DNA of 11,729 nucleotides, taken from an uncultured Roseburia sp. Lineage in GTDB: Bacteria > Bacillota > Clostridia > Lachnospirales > Lachnospiraceae. The stretch spans positions 1 through 11,729 of the forward strand of contig CANTEO010000069.1 of the NCBI GenBank assembly GCA_947652855.1, in the 5' to 3' direction. Position numbers and translations under genes: made by a program. Below, one piece after another: positions 1-5,583 of the stretch. The notes beneath the pieces were generated by a model that did no database searches, was not told where the DNA came from, and was given only the letters and a program-made list of their open reading frames with translations. Within the stretch, counting starts at the first letter, position 1. Each line of letters starts with the position of its first letter.

Positions 1-1
1 T

Positions 2-196
2 ATGACCCTAAACTAGGCCATGATATCCAAGTTGTTCTTCGAGGGATCGAGTTATGATGTGCCGTTGAACATACCTCCCTATGGCAAAAAATACATTACT
101 TTCGTATTTCCCCGAAAAGCGATGAAAAAGAAGGCTGATTTGCGGGATGGCTATATTCAGGTTTTGAATACATATGTGTACACATATGCCTATTGA
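2..196 (+). pseudogene. Frame-broken 3' end of an unrecognised gene
   Basis: Reading the frame that ends at TGA 194-196 gives a 58-residue tail from an ATG at 20, rich in Tyr, Lys and beta-prone residues (it includes NIPPYGKKYITFVFP and ends NTYVYTYAY). It looks like the end of a folded, perhaps extracytoplasmic, domain. The ATG at 20 has no ribosome site, and TAG at 14-16 interrupts the frame upstream. The +1 frame of the first 57 bases also reads as plausible protein (DIQVVLRGIEL, then TGA at 55-57). The simplest reading is a longer gene entering from the left with a frameshift between about 17 and 54. A free-standing small ORF, or the frame-1 protein simply ending at 57, are alternatives. 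I do not recognise the family. Base composition is more AT-rich than the genes downstream. Confidence 0.3.
171..188. repeat. 18-bp perfect palindrome
   Basis: CATATGTGTACACATATG equals its own reverse complement with no spacer, centred on GTAC. The flanking bases (A at 170, C at 189) end the symmetry. It overlaps the last codons of the upstream reading frame (the Tyr-Val-Tyr-Thr-Tyr repeat). It could be a dimeric regulator's operator, or a by-product of alternating TAT/ACA/GTA codons. Confidence 0.5.
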
Positions 197-221
197 GGAT
201 ATTTCGCGCAGGCTTTGTTAA

Positions 222-279
222 CCTTACGCATTTTGTAATGTTCGCCTTCTATTTGTAATGCAGCCGTAAGGATTTTTTT
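222..279 (+). terminator. Terminator-like hairpin upstream of the ABC transporter
   Basis: CCTTACG (222-228) pairs with CGTAAGG (265-271). Inside it CATT (229-232) pairs with AATG (257-260) across a 4-nt bulge. Seven T residues follow at 273-279. It lies 25 bp after the upstream stop codon, so it probably ends that gene. The 24-nt apical loop is long for a terminator, so an attenuator or a protein-binding region are alternatives. Confidence 0.5.
232..260 (+). promoter_or_regulatory. Two direct TTTGTAATG repeats, possible regulator site
   Basis: TTTGTAATG occurs at 232-240 and again at 252-260, start to start 20 bp, close to two helical turns. The first copy lies next to TTAC (224-227), forming a TTAC-N7-GTAA inverted repeat. 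From memory, Bce-type response regulators bind TnACA-N4-TGTAA upstream of their transporter genes; the spacing here is one base off, so the match is only suggestive. The repeats also overlap the hairpin stem. Confidence 0.25.
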
Positions 280-329
280 CTCACGGAATGCTACCCTTAA
301 TGTACAAAACGACATAGGGAGGATAGATC

Positions 330-1094
330 ATGAATGAGAAAAATGTGGCGACGGTCAGCCATCTGACGAAAGATTATGGGACGGGAGGCTCTTTTACGCA
401 CGTCCTAAAGGGCATTGACTTAGAAATCCAAAAGAATGACTTTATCGCGATTATGGGGCCTTCGGGCAGCGGGAAGACGACGCTTCTTAACATTCTTTCC
501 ACAATTGACAAGCCAACGCAGGGCAGCGTCATGCTGGATGGGACGGACGTTACAAAGGCGTCCAACCAAGAGCTGTCCAGGCTGCGCAGGGACAAGATCG
601 GGTTTATTTTTCAGGACTACAATCTGCTTGACACAATGACGCTTTTGGACAACATTGTGCTGCCGCTGTCTTTAAACGGCGTGTCCGCGAAACGGTGCAT
701 GGAGCGGGCAAACGAGCTTACAGAGCTGTTTGGCCTGACGGAGCATCTTGCAAAATATCCATACCAGCTTTCAGGCGGGCAGAAGCAAAGGGGAGCGTCT
801 TGCCGGGCGCTGATTACAAGGCCGGAAATCCTCTTTGCCGATGAGCCGACGGGGGCGCTGGATTCCCGTTCCAGCAAGGATTTGCTGGAACGGCTGAAAA
901 TGGTGAACGATGGGGGGAAGGCGACCATTTTAATGGTGACGCATGACGCGTTTTCCGCCTCGTATGCCAAAGACGTCTATATTTTAAGCGACGGGCAGAT
1001 TCAGTGCAGGATCAGTAAGGGAGAGAGCCGCAAAGAATTTTATGATAAGATCACGGATATGCAGGCGGCCATGGGAGGCGGTGACTTCTCATGA
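330..1094 (+). CDS. BceA-type ABC transporter ATP-binding protein
   Basis: Cytoplasmic ATPase of a peptide-detoxification/sensing ABC transporter, 254 aa, full length for the MacB/BceA-like group. Visible motifs: Walker A GPSGSGKTT at 43-51, Q-loop Q95 in FIFQDYN, signature LSGGQKQR at 147-154, Walker B ILFADEP at 167-173, D-loop GALD at 175-178 and H-loop H205. After the signature the usual RVAIARAL is replaced by RGASCRAL, a mild deviation. The start follows a good ribosome site, AGGGAGG at 316-322, 7 bp before ATG. The stop overlaps the permease start by 4 bp (ATGA), so the two are translationally coupled. It would hydrolyse ATP to drive the permease encoded next. In this family the usual substrates are bacitracin, nisin or other lipid-II-targeting peptides; the actual substrate cannot be read from the sequence. 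Confidence 0.93.
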   Translation: MNEKNVATVSHLTKDYGTGGSFTHVLKGIDLEIQKNDFIAIMGPSGSGKTTLLNILSTIDKPTQGSVMLDGTDVTKASNQELSRLRRDKIGFIFQDYNLLDTMTLLDNIVLPLSLNGVSAKRCMERANELTELFGLTEHLAKYPYQLSGGQKQRGASCRALITRPEILFADEPTGALDSRSSKDLLERLKMVNDGGKATILMVTHDAFSASYAKDVYILSDGQIQCRISKGESRKEFYDKITDMQAAMGGGDFS

Positions 1095-3064
1095 GCGGGA
1101 GGAGAGATTCTTCGGGCATCCCTGGATGCGCAAAAAGCGGCGCGGGAATCAGGAGACTGGCCTTTTCCAATTTTAAGAGCGGGCTTAAAAATTACCTGGC
1201 GGTTGTGGCCTCGCTGGCGTTTACCATCCTGGTGTTTTTGAATTTCCAAAACCTGATCGACTCCGATCTTTTTTATGCCCTTGGCAGAAAAAATAAAGAG
1301 TACATTGACATTTTGATCCAGGTGGTCTCATTTGTCTTAGGGGTCTTTATGTTCTTTTTTCTTTGGTACGCGACGAACGTGTTTTTGACGAAGCGGAAAA
1401 AAGAGATCGGGATTTATATCTTTATGGGCCTGACGAATCAGAAAATTGGCAGGCTGTACATGATGGAGACGACGATGATTGGCCTGGCCGCCCTGGCGCT
1501 TGGCGTGGGCCTTGGCTCTTTGACGACCTGGCTGTTTCAAATGGCCGTGCTTGCCATTTCCGACATTGCCGTGGACATTTCATTTACCCTTTCGCTTCGG
1601 CCCGTGCTGGTTACGGCGGGGATCTATCTGGCGATGTATTTGGTTTTTGCCGTCAAAGGGTATGTCAACATCGTAAGGAGCAGCGTCCTTAGCATGGTGT
1701 CCGCCGCAAGGCGCAATGAATTCGTCAGGCAGGATGAGCGCCTGCTTTTTGCAAAAGCCGTTGCGGGGCTTCTCGTGCTTGGCGCGGGCTATTTCCTCGC
1801 CATCAAGGAGGGCGGCCAGGAGGTGATGGGGAACGTCTTTGCGGCGACAGTGCTTGTCGTGATCGGCGTATATCTGCTGTTTGGCGGCTTTTTGCCTTTC
1901 TTGTTTCAAAGGCTGGCAAAAAATAAGAAATTCCTGTATCATAAGGAGAGGAGCCTTTGGGTCAACAACGTGGTGTTCCGCATGAAGAAGAATTACCGCA
2001 CCTATGCCATGACGTGCGTGCTGATGCTTTGCTCGGTGACGGCGCTCGCCACGGGATTCGCCATGAAGCTGCGCTATGAAGCCATGGTGCATTTTCGGAA
2101 TACGTATACGTATCAGTTTATGAGCAGTAAGGACGGCCTGGATGAGAAGATCCGGCCGCTGATAGAGAAGAAAAATCAAATTTCGTGCGCGGCTGAAATC
2201 GAAATGCTGGCAATCGACCCGTCTCTGGTTCAGACAAGGTTTACGTATTCAAATTATGCCTTTCTGCCCTATTCTCAGGTGAAGCGGCTTGCGAAGGAAA
2301 CGGGCCTGGAGATGGATTTTGCCGAGCCGAAGGCGGATGAAATCGTTAAGGCGTCGCATTTGTACCTGCTTTCCCTGCTGACGGACCGTTCCAATGAGAC
2401 AGTCTGCGTCAATGGGAAGACGTACCGGCAGACGGGGGACAAAAGCACGCCCTATCTTGGGTACCTACAGGAATGCGTGGATTTTTACATTGTAAGCGAC
2501 GCTGAGTACCGCCGCCTTACGCCGCTTGGGCAGACGTTTTTTACGTACCATTACCGGATTGCGGATGCCGGGAATTTCGCCGCCTCTTTAGAGGATTTGG
2601 ACGCCATTGTCAGCAATACGGAAGAAAATTACACTGCCAGGGTGGCAAACGACCCAGGCAGCGGCGACATTGAATGGATAAAAGTGCTTTATACTGTCTG
2701 CATCGTTCTGTTTTTGGTATTTATCCTGGCAAGCGGCAGCATTCTGTTTATGAAGCTTTACAACGATGCGTTTGAGGAAAAGGAGCGCTGCCAGATTTTG
2801 GCGAAGCTGGGCATTGGGGAGAGGACGTTAAAAAAATCCATTTCCCGTGAATTGCTGACGGCGTATGCACTTCCGTTTTTCGTGATGGCGGCGTCTTCCT
2901 GGTTTTCCGTCCATGCGCTGGAAAAGATGATGTATACAAAACTGCTGCCAATTTATCTTTGCAGCGTCGCAGTGGCGTTTTTGGTGTTTTTGGCCTGTTA
3001 CCGGATGTCTGTGTCATCTTATGTCAGTATTGTAAGGTCGGATGTTAGAGAAACGAGACAGTGA
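1091..3064 (+). CDS. BceB-type FtsX-like ABC transporter permease
   Basis: Integral membrane partner of the preceding ATPase, 657 aa. Hydrophobic segments fall at about 34-52, 73-96, 124-146, 172-190, 221-238, 248-271, 304-325, 530-554, 588-608 and 617-637. That is ten TM helices with a roughly 200-residue extracellular domain between TM7 and TM8 (about 326-528). This arrangement is the hallmark of BceB-type permeases, in which the large loop recognises antimicrobial peptide or lipid-bound peptide. The FtsX-like core motif KRKKEIGIYIFMGL lies at 101-114. The first 20 residues are a polar extension that may not be conserved; a GGGAGG sequence 5' of ATG 1091 supports this start. Bce permeases normally work with a BceS-type histidine kinase and response regulator. 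Neither is present here, so they would have to lie left of the window or elsewhere. Confidence 0.92.
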   Translation: MSGRRDSSGIPGCAKSGAGIRRLAFSNFKSGLKNYLAVVASLAFTILVFLNFQNLIDSDLFYALGRKNKEYIDILIQVVSFVLGVFMFFFLWYATNVFLTKRKKEIGIYIFMGLTNQKIGRLYMMETTMIGLAALALGVGLGSLTTWLFQMAVLAISDIAVDISFTLSLRPVLVTAGIYLAMYLVFAVKGYVNIVRSSVLSMVSAARRNEFVRQDERLLFAKAVAGLLVLGAGYFLAIKEGGQEVMGNVFAATVLVVIGVYLLFGGFLPFLFQRLAKNKKFLYHKERSLWVNNVVFRMKKNYRTYAMTCVLMLCSVTALATGFAMKLRYEAMVHFRNTYTYQFMSSKDGLDEKIRPLIEKKNQISCAAEIEMLAIDPSLVQTRFTYSNYAFLPYSQVKRLAKETGLEMDFAEPKADEIVKASHLYLLSLLTDRSNETVCVNGKTYRQTGDKSTPYLGYLQECVDFYIVSDAEYRRLTPLGQTFFTYHYRIADAGNFAASLEDLDAIVSNTEENYTARVANDPGSGDIEWIKVLYTVCIVLFLVFILASGSILFMKLYNDAFEEKERCQILAKLGIGERTLKKSISRELLTAYALPFFVMAASSWFSVHALEKMMYTKLLPIYLCSVAVAFLVFLACYRMSVSSYVSIVRSDVRETRQ

Positions 3065-3074
3065 GGGGGCGATT

Positions 3075-3872
3075 ATGGTAGATTTGTTTACGGCGGGCTT
3101 TTCCATAGCCCGCCCTTTTGTGGAAGCGTTTCATTTGAAAAAAGAGGCGGGGCAAACCCGCTTTCAGGTGTTTTCCAATGAAGAGGCGGGAATGCGCCTG
3201 ACTGTTACGGGGGAGGGCGCGGTTGGGCGCGCCGTGGCGGCGGGCAGCGTCCTCGCCTTGCATGAGGCGGCTTGCGAAGGCTTCTCTTCCCCTTCGCGTT
3301 CCTGTTTGGGTCCGGGGATGCCCGAGGGGCATTTTCTTGTATCTGTTGAACGCTATGGGGAGGGGGCCGGACCAGGAGAAGTGTTTTTGTGCAATCAAAT
3401 CCGAACCGGGGCGGGCGAGGCGTATTATCCGGATCTTTTGTACCGGCACCCGTTTTTGGAAGAGGGGGTTTTGGATGACTGCGCGGCGGCTCTGTATCAG
3501 GCCGGCTCCTATTTTTTGGGCCCGCATCAGATGCTGTTTTTTGGCGTCCGTCCGAGAGCGGGCGAGGACGCCGCTCTCTTGTTGGGGGAAGTGGCGGCGT
3601 ATGTCCGGCAGTTTTGCCGGGGAGGAGGGCTGGCGCGGCAGGAGGATTGCCTTGATTTTGAATTTTGGGAAAAGGCGGACAGGCTTTGCGCCGCGCTCCA
3701 CTGCTCAAAGGCCATGGAGGCGTCCGTCGTGCAGTGCCTGCGCTATTGCGCGCTTGCGGGAGTGGATGAACAGGCCGTCTTAAATGAGATGCGCATGGAG
3801 CAAAAATTTCCGTGCAGGGATAAGAGGGAAGGGAAGCGTTGCTTTGAGGAATTTAAAAGAAGATTATTTTAA
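3075..3872 (+). CDS. Unrecognised cysteine-rich protein upstream of SPL-like gene
   Basis: A 265-aa protein I cannot assign to a family. I start it at ATG 3075 because GAGGGGG at 3063-3068 sits 6 bp upstream. An in-frame ATG at 3042 would overlap the permease by 23 bp and has no visible ribosome site. It has no signal peptide or TM segment, so it is probably cytoplasmic. It contains 12 cysteines spread along its length, with no CxxC pair (only QCLRYC, C-x3-C). The N-terminal part looks beta-rich; the C-terminal 70 residues look helical and end very basic (CRDKREGKRCFEEFKRRLF). Its end overlaps the SPL-like gene, and a strong hairpin lies over codons 6-14. Tight packing suggests a partner of the radical SAM protein, but that is inference from position only. 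GC content is visibly higher than in the transporter genes. Confidence 0.8.
   Translation: MVDLFTAGFSIARPFVEAFHLKKEAGQTRFQVFSNEEAGMRLTVTGEGAVGRAVAAGSVLALHEAACEGFSSPSRSCLGPGMPEGHFLVSVERYGEGAGPGEVFLCNQIRTGAGEAYYPDLLYRHPFLEEGVLDDCAAALYQAGSYFLGPHQMLFFGVRPRAGEDAALLLGEVAAYVRQFCRGGGLARQEDCLDFEFWEKADRLCAALHCSKAMEASVVQCLRYCALAGVDEQAVLNEMRMEQKFPCRDKREGKRCFEEFKRRLF
3092..3119 (+). terminator. GC-rich hairpin inside the start of the unknown gene
   Basis: GGCGGGCT (3092-3099) pairs perfectly with AGCCCGCC (3107-3114) over a 7-nt loop, followed by CTTTT (3115-3119). It begins 28 bp after the permease stop and 17 bp after the next gene's start. It is shaped like an intrinsic terminator with a short T tract, so partial termination or attenuation is plausible. 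A smaller GCGGG/CCCGC hairpin (3148-3162) follows. It could also be only codon-driven. Confidence 0.4.
3824..3834 (+). promoter_or_regulatory. Ribosome site deciding a TTG start for the SPL-like gene
   Basis: GAGGGAAGGGA lies 9 bp before TTG 3844. The more upstream in-frame ATG at 3784 has no purine-rich site near it. The protein similarity also begins just after the TTG, so this site favours TTG 3844 as the start. Confidence 0.5.
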
Positions 3873-4869
3873 TCCGAAGTTTTCGCATATTTATGTGGAG
3901 CGTGCGGCGCGGGAGCGGCCAGAGACGAAGCGGATTTTGTCGAGGCTTCCTGCGGCGAACGTCATAGAAATCGGGCATTATAAAGATGTGTTCTGCAGGA
4001 AGGGGCAAAATTACGCCTTACAGCATTCGGCGCAGAGCCTGATCCTTGCGAACCGGCAGGGGAATTGGCTGTATAAAGGGGCCGATGTCTGCCAGGATTT
4101 TGGGAACCGGCATTTTTATTATGCCTCCAGCGTGATGAACTGCGTCTATGACTGTGAATACTGCTATTTGAAAGGAATGTACCCTTCGGGCCATCTGGTG
4201 GCTTTCGTAAACCTGGAGGATTTGTTTTTAAGCGTCAGCGAGCATTTGACGGCGCATCCGATGTATGTGTGCATCTCCTACGACACCGACCTTTTTGCGC
4301 TGGAGGGCCTGCTTGGCTATGTGAGGGAGTGGGTCAGCTTTGCGGGGCGGAACGAGGGGCTTACGATTGAAGTCCGCACAAAATGCGCCAACTGGGATGC
4401 ATGGAAGGAGATGCCTGTGCTGCCAAATGTCATCTATGCGTTTACCTTGTCCCCGCAGGATGTCACGGCGCGGCAGGAGCATGGGACGCCGTCGCTTTCG
4501 CAGCGGACGCGCTGCGCTGCGCGGGTGTTGCGCGCGGGCCATGCCGTCCGGCTTTGCTTCGACCCTATGCTCTATTGCGCCGACTGGGAGGCGCAGTATG
4601 ACGGCATGCTTTTGCAGGCGGCGAAGGACATCCCATTTTCCGATTTAACGGACGTAAGCGTCGGGGCGTTTCGGATTTCACAGGACTATTTGAAAAAAAT
4701 GAGAAAGCAGGAGCCGTATTCTGCGGCCGCCCAGTTTCCCTATCAAAATGTGGGCGGCGTATACCGCTATCCCAGGGAGCTGGAGCAAAAAATGCTGCAA
4801 TTTATGACAAGGCGGCTAAGAAGCTATTTGCCGGAAGGAAGCATCTATGTAGAGGGGGCGAAGGGATGA
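3844..4869 (+). CDS. SPL-family (spore photoproduct lyase-like) radical SAM protein
   Basis: Predicted radical S-adenosylmethionine enzyme, 341 aa from the TTG start, nearly the length of Bacillus SplB (342 aa as I recall). The [4Fe-4S]-binding motif is C100-x3-C104-x2-C107 in MNCVYDCEYCYLKGMYPSG, the spacing used by spore photoproduct lyases. The segments FSHIYVE, EIGHYKDVFCR and VCQDFGN are typical of the clostridial SPL-like subfamily. Classical SplB repairs the spore photoproduct (5-thyminyl-5,6-dihydrothymine) in DNA. Whether this subfamily does so is not known to me. C143 (YVCISYDTD) lies where SplB has its hydrogen-donor cysteine C141, by a rough memory alignment. An in-frame ATG at 3784 would add 20 residues that resemble nothing in the family and lacks a ribosome site, so I prefer TTG 3844. 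The gene overlaps the unknown gene by 29 bp and the SDR by 4 bp. Confidence 0.85.
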   Translation: MRNLKEDYFNPKFSHIYVERAARERPETKRILSRLPAANVIEIGHYKDVFCRKGQNYALQHSAQSLILANRQGNWLYKGADVCQDFGNRHFYYASSVMNCVYDCEYCYLKGMYPSGHLVAFVNLEDLFLSVSEHLTAHPMYVCISYDTDLFALEGLLGYVREWVSFAGRNEGLTIEVRTKCANWDAWKEMPVLPNVIYAFTLSPQDVTARQEHGTPSLSQRTRCAARVLRAGHAVRLCFDPMLYCADWEAQYDGMLLQAAKDIPFSDLTDVSVGAFRISQDYLKKMRKQEPYSAAAQFPYQNVGGVYRYPRELEQKMLQFMTRRLRSYLPEGSIYVEGAKG

Positions 4870-5582
4870 AAAAGGGAGCCGCGATTGTGACGGGAGCGTC
4901 TTCGGGAATTGGGCTTGCGGTCAGCGAAGAACTCTGTGATCTGGGCTATGAGGTCTACGGCATCGGGCGGGAATTTCAGGATCGGCCAAGCAGCGGGAGG
5001 TTCCATCCCCTGTGCTGCGACCTCCTGGACACGGAGCGGCTTTGCGCGCTGGTGAAGGAGGTTTCGTCAAAGGAGCAGATCTGCGCGCTTATCAATAACG
5101 CAGGCTGCGCCTATTATGGCCTGCATGAAGAGCTAAGCCCAAAGAAGATTCAGCAGATGGTAAGGACGAACCTGGAGGTTCCGTTGATTCTGTCGTCTCT
5201 GCTTTTGCGTCAGCTCAAGAAGCAGGGCGGCTTCATCGTCAACATCTCCTCTGTGACCGCGGGCGCGTCTAATCCGCACGGCTGCGCCTACGGCGCGACA
5301 AAAGCGGGGCTTTCCAGCTTTTCCCGCAGCCTGTTTGACGAGGCCAGGAAATATGGCGTGAAAGTCGTGGCCGTCTCTCCCGACATGACGAAAACGGGGC
5401 TGTACCGGAACGCAGGCTTTACGGTAGGGGACGAGGAGGCGTCGTATCTTGAGCCAAAGGAGGTGGCCCGGGCGGTGGCGTTCGCCTTATCGCAGCGGGA
5501 GGGCGCAGTCGTGACGGAGCTTACGCTAAGGCCGCAGATTCACAGGATAAAGCGAAAGACGGGGAAAAAGGAGGCGTTTTAA
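4866..5582 (+). CDS. Short-chain dehydrogenase/reductase (classical SDR)
   Basis: NAD(P)-dependent oxidoreductase, 238 aa, normal length for classical SDRs. Cofactor motif TGASSGIG at 9-16, NNAG at 77-80, catalytic tetrad N102, S129, Y142 and K146 (YGATK), all present. R35 just after the second beta strand (GIGR) suggests NADP(H) preference; this is inference. The C-terminal region that sets substrate specificity is not diagnostic, and the last 12 residues are basic. The ATG overlaps the SPL-like stop by 4 bp (ATGA), pointing to coupled translation and a shared pathway or stress response. The stop is one base short of the glpK start. The substrate is unknown; a role in reducing a radical SAM product, or an unrelated aldehyde or ketone, is possible. 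Confidence 0.9.
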   Translation: MKKGAAIVTGASSGIGLAVSEELCDLGYEVYGIGREFQDRPSSGRFHPLCCDLLDTERLCALVKEVSSKEQICALINNAGCAYYGLHEELSPKKIQQMVRTNLEVPLILSSLLLRQLKKQGGFIVNISSVTAGASNPHGCAYGATKAGLSSFSRSLFDEARKYGVKVVAVSPDMTKTGLYRNAGFTVGDEEASYLEPKEVARAVAFALSQREGAVVTELTLRPQIHRIKRKTGKKEAF

Positions 5583-5583
5583 G

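Noticed and set aside
1580..2179. 199-codon minus-strand open frame inside the permease gene
   Set aside because: It is antisense to well-supported TM segments of the permease, and its His/Arg-rich translation has no recognisable motif.
3042..3074. Upstream ATG for the unknown gene overlapping the permease end
   Set aside because: There is no ribosome site before it, whereas ATG 3075 has GAGGGGG at good spacing.
3045..3701. 218-codon minus-strand open frame opposite the unknown gene
   Set aside because: Because the plus-strand gene is itself unrecognised I considered it. It has no ribosome site, is rich in Arg, Pro and His, and runs against the direction of all neighbours, while the plus frame has a ribosome site and overlaps its neighbour in operon fashion.
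4490..4560. Very GC-rich stretch in the SPL-like gene with self-complementary GCGC runs
   Set aside because: The reading frame is continuous and the GC excess is at third codon positions, so it is explained by codon use; no clear single stem stands out.
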